Shown one piece after another: positions 17,363 to 26,132 of a stretch of DNA of 64,000 nucleotides (positions are counted from its first letter, which is position 1; each line of letters opens with the position of its first letter). The notes under the pieces were generated by a model, which did no database searches, was not told where the DNA came from, and saw nothing but the letters and a program-made list of their open reading frames with translations. The stretch is from an uncultured Muribaculaceae bacterium (lineage in GTDB: Bacteria; Bacteroidota; Bacteroidia; Bacteroidales; Muribaculaceae). The stretch lies in assembly GCA_910585755.1 (NCBI GenBank), contig CAJUFH010000009.1:3237-67236 (forward strand). The letters run 5' to 3'. The position numbers and the translations under genes are program-made.

Positions 17363-19717
17363 ATGGAAGATTACCTCCAGCAGCTTAACCGGCAGCAGCG
17401 CGAGGCCGTCACCTATATGGACGGCCCGCAGCTCGTCATCGCCGGGGCGGGTTCCGGCAAGACCCGCGTGCTGACCTACAAGATAGTCCACCTCCTGGCC
17501 CACGGCTATGAGCCTTACCGCATCATGGCCCTGACGTTCACGAACAAGGCGGCGCGCGAGATGCGCGAGCGTATCTGCAAGCTGGCCGGCCCGACGGTTG
17601 CCGGACGGTTGTGGATGGGCACGTTCCACAGCATTTTCGGCCGTATGCTGCGGCAGAACGCCGAGCGCATCGGGTTCAAGCCGAATTTCACGATTTACGA
17701 CACGGCGGACTCCAAGGCCCTCGTCAAGACAATAATAAAGGAGATGAACCTCGACGACAAGGTCTACAAGCCGTCGACGGTGCTTTCCGCGATTTCGATG
17801 GCGAAGAACGCGCTGATTTCCCCGCTGCAATACGCATCCGACAAGGACCTGATGGAGGTCGACCGCCGGGCGCGCCGCCCGCTGACGTGGGAAATCTACA
17901 AGGCGTACCGCCACCGCTGCTTCGTGGCAGGGGCGATGGACTTCGACGACCTCCTGTTTTATACCAACGTGCTCCTCCGCGAGAATCCCGATGTCAGGAA
18001 CCATTACAGGGGATTCTTCCGCTATGTGCTTGTCGACGAGTACCAGGATACGAATTTCGCCCAGCACTGCATCGTCTCGGAGCTGTGCCGGGAGTCGAAC
18101 GCGCTGACGATGGTCGGGGACGACGCGCAGAGTATCTACTCGTTCCGCGGCGCCAATATCAAGAACATCCTGAACCTGCGCAACGCGTACCCCAACCTGC
18201 GCGTCTTCAAGCTCGAGCAGAACTACCGCTCGACGCAGAATATCGTCAACGCCGCCAACTCGCTGATTGCCAAGAACAGCGAGCAAATTCGCAAGGAGGT
18301 GTTCTCGGAAAACGAGGCGGGGGAGCGCATCGAGGTGCTCCACTGCCATACGGAGTTCGAGGAGGCGACGCTCGTGGCCTCGCGCATACGCCAGGTGAAG
18401 ATGCGCTCCAAGGACAGCTACGACGAGTTCGCCGTTCTCTACCGCACGAACGCGCAGAGCCGCCGCCTGGAGGAGTCGCTCCGCAAGGACGGCATCCATT
18501 ACCGGATTTACGGGGGGCTCTCGTTTTACCAGCGGAAGGAAATCAAGGATGCGATCGCGTATTTCCGTCTGGCGGTCAACCCGGACGACGACGAGGCGCT
18601 CCGCCGCGTAATCAACTATCCGGCCCGCGGAATCGGCGACACGACGGTGAGCCGCGTGACCCGCGCCGCGATGGACGGGAATGTCAGCATCTGGACGGCG
18701 ATTTCCGATCCGGCCGCGTATCCCTCAGGCTGCAACTCGGCGGCGTTAAAGAAGCTCGCCGGGTTCGAGGAGATGATCCGGGAGTTCAACGTACTGAACT
18801 CGCAGGGGGTGAACGCCTACGAGCTCGCGTCGCAGGTGTTCTCCCGGACGCGTATCCTGGCGTGTCTCGTCAGCGACACCACCCCGGAAAGTATCTCGCA
18901 GCAGGAGAACCTCGAGGAGCTTTTGCAGAGCGTCCGCGAGTTTGTCGACGAGGCTGCCGAGGAGGGGCGCGAGGATGAGATGACGATGTCGCATTTTCTC
19001 GCGCAGGCGTCACTCGCGACCGACATGGACCGCCAGGAGAACGCCGACGAGCCTGCCGTGACCCTGATGACCGCCCATGCGGCCAAGGGCCTGGAATTTA
19101 ACAATGTGTTCGTGGTCGGAGTGGAGGAGGACCTTTTCCCCTCGGCCATGTCGCAGGGGTCTCTCAGCGAAATCGAGGAGGAGCGCCGTCTGCTCTACGT
19201 CGCGATTACCCGCGCCCGCCGTTTCTGCATGATCACATATGCCGGGTCGCGGTTCCGCAACGGACAGCCGGTCATATGCCAGATGTCGCGCTTCATCCGC
19301 GACATTGATCCGAAGTATCTGAAACTGATGCAGGGTACTTCGATAGACGATACCTCCCGCCGGGGCCACGACCCGTACGCCTCCTACCGCGACTCGTTCC
19401 ATTCGCCGGCGGCGACGCTCGGAATTATCGACCCGTCGCCAAAGCGGCCCGAACAGCGCTCCAACTGGCAGCGCCGCGAGGAGACCCGCAAGATTCCGGC
19501 CCCGGCTCCCGCTGTCTCGGCATCCGGATGCTCGGTACACGGAATCTCGGAAGTGCGCCCGGGGATGTCGATAGTCCACGAGCGGTTCGGCTCGGGCCGT
19601 ATAGTCGACGTGCTCGACGACCCGACCGGCCCGAAAATCGTAGTGCGCTTCGCCGGAGCCGAGCAGCGCACCCTTATGCTTAAATACGCCCGTTTCAAAA
19701 TAGAACCGCAAGAATGA
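17363..19717 (+). CDS. UvrD/PcrA-type ATP-dependent DNA helicase
   Basis: The 784-residue SF1A helicase unwinds DNA 3'-5' in repair and recombination control. It has Walker A AGAGSGKT (27-34), LTFTNKAAREM (Ia), the Walker B region VDEYQDTN, QNYRS, and the C-terminal TAHAAKGLEF and VAITRAR motifs, then a short C-terminal domain. Start 17363 gives MEDYLQQLNRQQREAV, the normal PcrA start; a longer frame begins inside DUF4250. Its last 4 bases overlap nspC. Confidence 0.93.
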   Translation: MEDYLQQLNRQQREAVTYMDGPQLVIAGAGSGKTRVLTYKIVHLLAHGYEPYRIMALTFTNKAAREMRERICKLAGPTVAGRLWMGTFHSIFGRMLRQNAERIGFKPNFTIYDTADSKALVKTIIKEMNLDDKVYKPSTVLSAISMAKNALISPLQYASDKDLMEVDRRARRPLTWEIYKAYRHRCFVAGAMDFDDLLFYTNVLLRENPDVRNHYRGFFRYVLVDEYQDTNFAQHCIVSELCRESNALTMVGDDAQSIYSFRGANIKNILNLRNAYPNLRVFKLEQNYRSTQNIVNAANSLIAKNSEQIRKEVFSENEAGERIEVLHCHTEFEEATLVASRIRQVKMRSKDSYDEFAVLYRTNAQSRRLEESLRKDGIHYRIYGGLSFYQRKEIKDAIAYFRLAVNPDDDEALRRVINYPARGIGDTTVSRVTRAAMDGNVSIWTAISDPAAYPSGCNSAALKKLAGFEEMIREFNVLNSQGVNAYELASQVFSRTRILACLVSDTTPESISQQENLEELLQSVREFVDEAAEEGREDEMTMSHFLAQASLATDMDRQENADEPAVTLMTAHAAKGLEFNNVFVVGVEEDLFPSAMSQGSLSEIEEERRLLYVAITRARRFCMITYAGSRFRNGQPVICQMSRFIRDIDPKYLKLMQGTSIDDTSRRGHDPYASYRDSFHSPAATLGIIDPSPKRPEQRSNWQRREETRKIPAPAPAVSASGCSVHGISEVRPGMSIVHERFGSGRIVDVLDDPTGPKIVVRFAGAEQRTLMLKYARFKIEPQE

Positions 19718-20865
19718 CACCCAACGAATTTCCCACTCCTTATTATATCGTCTACGAGGAGCGTCTGCGCCGCAACCTCGACCTGATTTCCTCTGTCGCC
19801 CGCGAAGCCGGGGTAGAGATTATTATGGCGTTCAAGGCCAACGCCCTCTGGAAGACTTTCGGGGTGATGCGCGAATACGGAGTGAAGTCTACCGCGTCGT
19901 CGCTGAACGAGCTGCGGCTCGGCAACGAGGAGCTGCGGTCTCTCGTCCATTCCTACTGCCCGGCCTACACTCCGGCCACTATCGGGGAATACCTCGCCGG
20001 AAGCAGCCATATAACCTTCAATTCCCTGGCGCAGTTCGAGCGTTTCCGCGGCGACGTCGAGGCCTTTAACGCCGCGGGGAAAGGCCACAGGGTCTCTCCG
20101 GGGTTGAGGGTGAACCCGCAGTGCTCCGTCATCGAGACCGACATATACAATCCGGCTCTTCCCGGCTCGCGTTTCGGGGCAACGGCCGATGAAATCGGGG
20201 TGACTGTTCCCGGCGGGCTTGAGGGGCTGCATTTCCACGCCCTTTGCGAGTCGACGAGCTACGACCTGGAGAAGGTGCTCGCCGCGTTCGAGACGCAGTT
20301 CGGCCATCTGCTGCCTCAGATTAAGTGGGTTAACATGGGGGGCGGCCACCTGATGACCCGCGAGGGGTATGACACGAAGCATCTCGTCCGTCTCCTCCGC
20401 GGTTTCCGCGAGCGGCACCCGAACCTCCGGGTAATACTCGAACCGGGGAGCGCGTTTACCTGGCGCACGGGCGACCTGGTTGCTTCCGTCGTCGACGTTG
20501 TCGAGAACCAGGGTGTCAGGACGGCCATAATTGACGCGTCGTTCGCCTGCCATATGCCCGACTGCCTCGAAATGCCGTACCAGCCCGCGGTCAGCGAGAG
20601 CGTGGAGAAGGCTCCCGGGCTTGCGCCGTACCGCCTCGGGGGTAATTCCTGCCTGAGCGGCGACTTCATGGGGGACTGGTATTTCCCCGCGCCGCTCAAG
20701 GAGGGTGACCGCCTGACCTTCGAGGATATGAACCACTATACCACCGTGAAAACCAATATGTTCAACGGCATACAGCATCCGGCGATCATTTACCGCCGCC
20801 TCGACGGCTCAACGGAAATGCTACGTGAATATACTTACGAAGATTACAAATCGCGTATGGATTGA
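19714..20865 (+). CDS. nspC: Carboxynorspermidine decarboxylase
   Basis: The 383-residue PLP-dependent fold-III decarboxylase makes spermidine or norspermidine in the alternative polyamine route used by Bacteroidetes. The PLP lysine is K41 in MAFKANA. LHFHALCES, WVNMGGGH and EPGSAF form the PLP phosphate and active-site region, and the second-subunit cysteine motif is CHMPDCLEMPYQ. It is translationally coupled to the helicase gene (ATGA). The partner carboxynorspermidine dehydrogenase is not in this window. Confidence 0.94.
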   Translation: MTPNEFPTPYYIVYEERLRRNLDLISSVAREAGVEIIMAFKANALWKTFGVMREYGVKSTASSLNELRLGNEELRSLVHSYCPAYTPATIGEYLAGSSHITFNSLAQFERFRGDVEAFNAAGKGHRVSPGLRVNPQCSVIETDIYNPALPGSRFGATADEIGVTVPGGLEGLHFHALCESTSYDLEKVLAAFETQFGHLLPQIKWVNMGGGHLMTREGYDTKHLVRLLRGFRERHPNLRVILEPGSAFTWRTGDLVASVVDVVENQGVRTAIIDASFACHMPDCLEMPYQPAVSESVEKAPGLAPYRLGGNSCLSGDFMGDWYFPAPLKEGDRLTFEDMNHYTTVKTNMFNGIQHPAIIYRRLDGSTEMLREYTYEDYKSRMD

Positions 20866-20903
20866 AAATAGCCGGCGCAACGCATACCTATGACATGTCA
20901 CTT

Positions 20904-22583
20904 ATGAAAACGACACTTTCGCTTGCCGCGGCTTTGCTATGCGCGGCAACCGCCTCAGGCACCGAGGCCCGGTTCTCCCATTTCAGCTATCGGGGCGATG
21001 ATGACTATTGCCGCGAGGAGCTTACCGGGTCGGGCGAATATTACAACCCGGTCATAAGCGGATGGGCTTCCGACCCGAGCGTAACCCGCAAAGGGGAGGA
21101 TTACTGGCTCGTGACATCGACGTTCGGATATTTTCCAGGGGTGCCTTTATATCATTCCCGCGACCTGGTGTCGTGGGAGCATGTCGGCAACATCCTCTCG
21201 CGTCCCGGACAGCTTCCGCCGCTCGACGGGCTTTCCCTTGACAAGGGTGGAATTTACGCTCCGGCGATTACCTACAACCCGCATACCGACCTTTTCTATA
21301 TGATTACCACCTGCGTAAACAACGGAAAGGGTAAGGATGGGGGCTCGGTCAATTTCTACGTTACGGCCAAAGACCCGGCGGGGGAGTGGAGCGATCCTGT
21401 CGTGCTTGACGGGATGACGGGAATCGACCCTTCGTTCTTTTTCGACGAGGACGGGAGCGGATATATCGTTTACAAGTCGGGCGAACATTCGCCGGTAAAA
21501 TGGAGCAACCACCGCGCTCTCAGCATCGTCCGTTTCGACGCGGCTACCGGGAAGACTGTCGGAGAGCCGCTGCCTTTCCGCGAAAAGGGGGTCGGGCCGG
21601 AAGAGCGCCTGGAGCGCGACGAGGGTCCTCATATCTTCAAGGCCAAAGGGAAATACTACCTTATCGCCGCCGAGGGTGGCACGGGTATCAACCATTCCGA
21701 GATTGTCTACAAGGCGGATTCCGTCATGGGGCCTTATGAGCGCTGGGGGCGTAACCCGATGCTTACCCAGCGGCTTCTGAAACCGAACCGGAAGAATCCG
21801 GTTACCTGCGCGGGGCATGTCGATGTGGTCGAGACCCCGCGGGGCGACTGGTACGCCGTGTTCCTGGGTTGCCGCCCCTGGAACGACGGGGAAGACCAGC
21901 TCGGCCGCGAGACGTTCCTTATGCCGGTCGAATGGAGCGCCGACAGCTTCCCGCGGATAATCCACAACTTCAAGGACACCGTGGCCCTGTGGTCGCGGAT
22001 TCCCGGACTTGACGCTCCGCAGCGTCAGGGACAGGCCGGGAATTTCGGCTGGACCGACCGTTTCGACAGCGACCGGCTCGCGCCCCGCTGGATGTCGCTC
22101 CACGGCAGCGCGGCGGATTTCTATAAGACCGGCGACGGACTTTCGATGGAGTGCGCGCCCATTGACCCGCGCACATCCGGCACCCCGGCGTATGTCGGGT
22201 GCCGCATACAGCATCACAAGTTTTCCGCCGAAACCGAAGTTTCCCTCAACCCGAAATGTAACGAGGCGGCGGGGATGCTGCTTGTGAAAAACGAGCAGCG
22301 GCAGTATTTTCTCGCTGTCCGCGAGGGGGAGGTCGCGTTGCTCCTTCTCGGTAAGGGAAAGGCCGAGGTTTTAGCCTCGGCCAAAACAGAGACCGACGGC
22401 GGAAAGCCGGTCGGTCTCAAGGCTGTATCGAAAGGTACGACTTACGATTTTTACTACCGCGACGCGTCCTCTGATGGATGGCGGCTCCTCACTGCCGACG
22501 TACCCGCCGCCCACATCGCCTCGCAAAGAGGCGGCTTCACCGGCTCGACCATCGGCCTGGCTGCCACCAGCGCGCCACTATAA
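20904..22583 (+). CDS. Glycoside hydrolase family 43 (beta-xylosidase/arabinofuranosidase-like)
   Basis: The 559-residue secreted enzyme (signal peptide MKTTLSLAAALLCAATASG) has a five-bladed beta-propeller carrying the GH43 catalytic trio: base D57 (GWASDPSV), pKa modulator D175 (GIDPSF) and acid E240 (RDEGPH). A C-terminal beta-sandwich (from about GWTDRFDSDRLAPRWM) follows, as in the subfamilies with a GH43_C2-type domain. ATG 20895 is an alternative start. Substrate is not certain, probably xylan- or arabinan-type side chains. It is convergent with a sulfatase. Confidence 0.88.
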   Translation: MKTTLSLAAALLCAATASGTEARFSHFSYRGDDDYCREELTGSGEYYNPVISGWASDPSVTRKGEDYWLVTSTFGYFPGVPLYHSRDLVSWEHVGNILSRPGQLPPLDGLSLDKGGIYAPAITYNPHTDLFYMITTCVNNGKGKDGGSVNFYVTAKDPAGEWSDPVVLDGMTGIDPSFFFDEDGSGYIVYKSGEHSPVKWSNHRALSIVRFDAATGKTVGEPLPFREKGVGPEERLERDEGPHIFKAKGKYYLIAAEGGTGINHSEIVYKADSVMGPYERWGRNPMLTQRLLKPNRKNPVTCAGHVDVVETPRGDWYAVFLGCRPWNDGEDQLGRETFLMPVEWSADSFPRIIHNFKDTVALWSRIPGLDAPQRQGQAGNFGWTDRFDSDRLAPRWMSLHGSAADFYKTGDGLSMECAPIDPRTSGTPAYVGCRIQHHKFSAETEVSLNPKCNEAAGMLLVKNEQRQYFLAVREGEVALLLLGKGKAEVLASAKTETDGGKPVGLKAVSKGTTYDFYYRDASSDGWRLLTADVPAAHIASQRGGFTGSTIGLAATSAPL

Positions 22584-22589
22584 TCACCT

Positions 22590-24173
22590 TTATTTGACGC
22601 CGTCGGGCCAGGGGAAGGGGGCGCCGACCTGGGTGCCGGATTTCGGGGAGGGGCGCTGGGCGTCGCAGCCGCGGAGGAACTCGCCGAGCTCGCGGCTCAG
22701 CTCTTCGACCTTTTCGGGCATCTCGGCCGCGAGGTCGCGGGTCTCGGCGATGTCGTCGGCGACGTTGAAGAGTTCGCGGGTGCCGTCCGTGTACCAGTAG
22801 ACGAGCTTGTAGTCCCCTTGGCGCACGGCGCATGTCTGGCCGAGGCCGAGGCGGCGCTTCTCCTGCGGGCTGACGCAGTTAGTCCAGTTCTGCGGGGTAT
22901 TCCAGAAGAGGGGGCGTTGGTTCCAGGCGCTGTCAGCCGTGCCTTTCAGAAGGGGGACGAAGCTCTTGCCGTCGACTTTCTGCACAGTCTCGTAGTCGTT
23001 GACCCCGGCCATTTCGAGAATCGTCGGGAAGAAGTCCTCGATAATGAGGTAGTCGTCGCAGGAGGTGCCGGGTTTTGTGACCCCGTTCCAGTAGACCATC
23101 ATCGGCTCGCGGACGCCACCCTCGTAGACGGAGCCTTTGCCGCTTCGCAGGGGGAAGTTGCATCGCGTTCCGGCCCCGTCGGGCATCTGTCCGCGCGCTT
23201 CGCAGTCGAGGCCTCCGTTGTCGCTCATAAATATGACGATAGTGTTGTCAGCCAGCTTGTTCTTTTCGAGATAGTCGAGAATGTCGCCGAGGCTCTTGTC
23301 CATGCCTTCGATGAGCGCGGCATATTTGCTTTCCTTGCCGTCGAGGGTCTCGTAGTTGTCGATAAAGCGGTTGTCGGCTACAAAGGGGACATGGACAGCG
23401 TAGTGCGACATATAGAGATAGAAAGGCTTGCCGCTGTCGTGTGACTTGTCAAGTTCTTTCAGCGCTTCGAGGGTGAGGGCCTCGGTAAGAAACACGTCCT
23501 TGCCCCAGTATTGTTCAAGCCCCGGGGTCGCGAACTTGCTCGCAGGGGTGCCGTCGGGGTTGTGGCCGTAGCGGTTCTGTCCGAGATAGCCGCCGTTGGC
23601 GGGTCCCCCGGCGGGACCTCCGGCGATGTTCACGTCGAAGCCCATCGTCAGCGGGTCGGCCGACGGGGTGTCAATGGCTCCGAAATGCGCTTTGCCGACA
23701 TGGATGGTGTGGTAGCCGTTCTGACGGAGGATTTCGGGGAAGGGGGTGCAGTAGGTCGTATTGTTTATTGTGTCGACGGGCTGGATGCCGTTGCAGTTCC
23801 AATCGGGAATCTCGACGTCGGGAAGCGGATGGTCGGTCTTGCGGTCCTTTTCGAGCGTCCAGTTCGTGACCCTGTGGCGCGCCTGGTTCATGCCGGTCAT
23901 AAGGCTGGCGCGTGAAGGGGAGGAAATCGCGCAGGCGTATGCCTGGGTGAACTTCACGCCCATGGCCGCGAGGCGTTCCATGTTGGGGGTGCGGTATCTC
24001 TCGTTTAGCGGAGTGCGTTCCTTATAGAAAGGAACAGAAGTGTCCTGCCAGCCCATATCGTCGACCATGAATAACACGATGTTGGGGCGCTGGGGAGCTG
24101 TTTCGGCAGCCCCGACAGAAAGGACTGAGGCCACGGCCGCAGTCGTGGCTGAGATGAACTTTTGGGTTTTCAT
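22590..24173 (-). CDS. Sulfatase (serine-type formylglycine enzyme)
   Basis: The 527-residue secreted sulfatase (signal peptide to about residue 22) has the N-terminal metal motif VDDMGWQD (D38, D39). Its maturation motif is S-S-P-S-R at 84-88, where Ser84 replaces the usual Cys, so it needs an anaerobic sulfatase-maturating radical SAM enzyme encoded elsewhere. MSDNGG supplies further metal ligands. It would remove sulfate esters from host or dietary glycans. Its stop is 6 bases from the GH43 stop. Confidence 0.92.
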   Translation of the reverse strand: MKTQKFISATTAAVASVLSVGAAETAPQRPNIVLFMVDDMGWQDTSVPFYKERTPLNERYRTPNMERLAAMGVKFTQAYACAISSPSRASLMTGMNQARHRVTNWTLEKDRKTDHPLPDVEIPDWNCNGIQPVDTINNTTYCTPFPEILRQNGYHTIHVGKAHFGAIDTPSADPLTMGFDVNIAGGPAGGPANGGYLGQNRYGHNPDGTPASKFATPGLEQYWGKDVFLTEALTLEALKELDKSHDSGKPFYLYMSHYAVHVPFVADNRFIDNYETLDGKESKYAALIEGMDKSLGDILDYLEKNKLADNTIVIFMSDNGGLDCEARGQMPDGAGTRCNFPLRSGKGSVYEGGVREPMMVYWNGVTKPGTSCDDYLIIEDFFPTILEMAGVNDYETVQKVDGKSFVPLLKGTADSAWNQRPLFWNTPQNWTNCVSPQEKRRLGLGQTCAVRQGDYKLVYWYTDGTRELFNVADDIAETRDLAAEMPEKVEELSRELGEFLRGCDAQRPSPKSGTQVGAPFPWPDGVK

Positions 24174-24212
24174 TTGATGGTTACCTGAATTTGGTATTTT
24201 TGGTTAGTATCG

Positions 24213-24220
24213 CGAAGTTA
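24213..24220 (-). promoter_or_regulatory. -7-like element for the sulfatase gene
   Basis: TAACTTCG on the minus strand, 40 bases before the sulfatase ATG. The same variant precedes rfbD at 56887. Confidence 0.4.
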
Positions 24221-24242
24221 AGAAAAAGTCGCGGATTTTAAT

Positions 24243-24250
24243 TACTTTTG
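24243..24250 (+). promoter_or_regulatory. -7 element for the glycosyltransferase gene
   Basis: TACTTTTG matches TAnnTTTG, 25 bases before the ATG at 24276. Confidence 0.5.
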
Positions 24251-24275
24251 TGGTCGCAAACCAATCACAGACGCA

Positions 24276-25274
24276 ATGTTTTTCTCCGTAATAGTGCCTG
24301 TCTACAACCGCGAGGACGAGGTGCGCGAGCTGCTGGAAAGTCTCTCGCGCCAGACGCTGCATAATTTTGAAGTGGTGATTACCGAGGACGGGTCGTCGCG
24401 TCCCTGCGGGCATGTCGTCGAGGAATATGCCGCCAAGGGGCTTGATGTCAAATATTTCTTTAAGGAGAACGAGGGGAGGTCCATAGCCCGCAACCATTCG
24501 ATGGAGCGGGCGAGGGGGGACTATTTCGTGTTCTTCGATTCGGACTGCGTTGTCCCGGCCGATTATTTCGAGAAGCTCGAGAAGATGCTCGCCGAAAAGC
24601 CGCTTGACTGTTTCGGCGGACCGGATGCGGCCGACGAGTCGTTTACCACTACGCAGAAAGCGATCAACCATGCGATGACCTCCTTCCTTACCACCGGGGG
24701 AATCCGCGGGGGAAAGGTCAGTCTGGAGAAGTTTACCCCGCGCACTTTCAATATGGGATATTCACGCCGCGTATGGGAGAAAGTCGGCGGTTTCCGCGAG
24801 ATGTTCTCCGAGGATATAGACATGAGCACCCGCATACGTCTCGCCGGATTCACAATCGGGCTTTATCCCGACCTCCCGGTCTATCACAAGCGGAGGGTCG
24901 ATTTCCGTAAATTCTTCCGCCAGGTCTACGTGTTCGGGATGTCGCGCATAACCCTGAAGCTGCTCTATCCGGATTCTCTCAAAGCGGTTCATTGTCTCCC
25001 GGCGCTGTTTGTCGTCGGAGTGGCTGCGATGGTCGCGATGGCGATAGCTGTCAGCCCGTGGTGGCTCTTGCCGTTGGGTGTCTATCTGCTGGCGATTTTT
25101 ATCGCCGCGCTTGTTTCGACTCGTTCTGTTGTGATTGCGGCAAAAGCGGTTCCCGCCTCCGTCATCCAGCTCGGAGGGTACGGCTGCGGATTCCTTAAGG
25201 CGTGGTTCGTGAAAATCCTTCTCGGCCGCGGCCGCGACGAGGCGGAGGAGGTGGCGCTCCGCAAAGGCAAATGA
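24276..25274 (+). CDS. Membrane-anchored family 2 glycosyltransferase
   Basis: The 332-residue GT-A enzyme begins FSVIVPVYNRED and has the metal-binding DSD at 88-90 and a late acidic motif FSEDIDMSTRIRLAG typical of GT2 enzymes. Two hydrophobic segments (about 232-255 and 258-280) near the C-terminus would anchor it in the inner membrane. Acceptor and donor sugars are unknown. It is followed by radC after 28 bases. Confidence 0.88.
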   Translation: MFFSVIVPVYNREDEVRELLESLSRQTLHNFEVVITEDGSSRPCGHVVEEYAAKGLDVKYFFKENEGRSIARNHSMERARGDYFVFFDSDCVVPADYFEKLEKMLAEKPLDCFGGPDAADESFTTTQKAINHAMTSFLTTGGIRGGKVSLEKFTPRTFNMGYSRRVWEKVGGFREMFSEDIDMSTRIRLAGFTIGLYPDLPVYHKRRVDFRKFFRQVYVFGMSRITLKLLYPDSLKAVHCLPALFVVGVAAMVAMAIAVSPWWLLPLGVYLLAIFIAALVSTRSVVIAAKAVPASVIQLGGYGCGFLKAWFVKILLGRGRDEAEEVALRKGK

Positions 25275-25302
25275 ATTATATAACCGGTTATTGCTAAGTT
25301 AA

Positions 25303-26052
25303 ATGTCTGACGTAAACCTGCTTGAAGGAAGCGGAGTGGCCGAAGAGGAGTTCTTCCTGCCTGAGAGTTCCCCGATGATGAGAGACCTCGCGGAGGATGA
25401 GAAGCCCCGCGAGAAAGCGATGCGCCTCGGCATAGACGCTCTTACCGATGTCGAGGTGCTCGCTCTGCTGCTCGGTTCGGGCGTGCCGGGGAAATCGGTG
25501 CTCGACCTGGCACGCGAGATTCTGCGCGACAACGACAACAAGCTGCGCCACCTGGCGAAGCGCTCCATACCCGAACTCGTCAAGCGCTACAAGGGGATGG
25601 GTCCGGCGAAAGCCACGCTGCTTGTCGCGGCGATGTCGTTCGGGGCGCGCTGCCAGGATGACCTCGGTGTCAAAGACCCGCAAATCGCGTCGAGCCGCGA
25701 CGTTTACGCCTATATGCGCCACCGCCTCGAGCGCCTGAACTACGAGGAGTTCTGGGTGCTTCACCTCAGCCGCGCTAACCGGGTTCAGTTTGCCGAGCGC
25801 GTCAGCAAAGGGGGAGTGGCGCAGACGGCTGTCGATGTGCGCCTGATCGCTAAAAGCGCCATTGACCATATTAGTTCCGGCCTTATCCTGGTACATAACC
25901 ACCCGTCGGGAAATCTCCGCCCTTCACCTCAGGACGACGCGCTTACGCGACGCATTGCCGAGACTGCCAAAATCATAGATGTCGTTGTCCAGGACCATAT
26001 CATCATCGGCCCTTCGGGGTACTACTCCTATCGCGACGAAGGCAAACTCTGA
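25303..26052 (+). CDS. radC: RadC family JAB/MPN metalloprotein
   Basis: The 249-residue protein has N-terminal helix-hairpin-helix motifs (about 40-110, including GMGPAKATLL) and a C-terminal JAMM domain with H198, H200 and D211 in HNHPSGNLRPSPQD. RadC proteins were linked to DNA repair, but the biochemical role is unresolved. The stop codon overlaps the start of a hairpin element. Confidence 0.93.
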   Translation: MSDVNLLEGSGVAEEEFFLPESSPMMRDLAEDEKPREKAMRLGIDALTDVEVLALLLGSGVPGKSVLDLAREILRDNDNKLRHLAKRSIPELVKRYKGMGPAKATLLVAAMSFGARCQDDLGVKDPQIASSRDVYAYMRHRLERLNYEEFWVLHLSRANRVQFAERVSKGGVAQTAVDVRLIAKSAIDHISSGLILVHNHPSGNLRPSPQDDALTRRIAETAKIIDVVVQDHIIIGPSGYYSYRDEGKL

Positions 26053-26111
26053 GGGCGCTGTGATAACGGCCCATCTGGGCCGTTCTGACAACGCCCTCCC
26101 ATCCGGGTGCC
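26051..26111. repeat. REP-like nested hairpin element, copy B
   Basis: Outer arms GAGGGCG (26051-26057) and CGCCCTC (26092-26098) enclose a perfect inner hairpin ACGGCCCA-TC-TGGGCCGT (26066-26083). CCATCCGGG follows the right arm. The ends match copy A after groES (7527-7695). It lies between convergent genes and may also terminate transcription. Confidence 0.6.
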
Positions 26112-26132
26112 AATAAAGCCTGGATAGAGGGA

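Noticed and set aside
26051..26111. Simple intrinsic terminator for radC
   Set aside because: Termination is possible, but the nested arms and the shared ends with the groES-groEL element indicate a repeat family, and no T tract follows.
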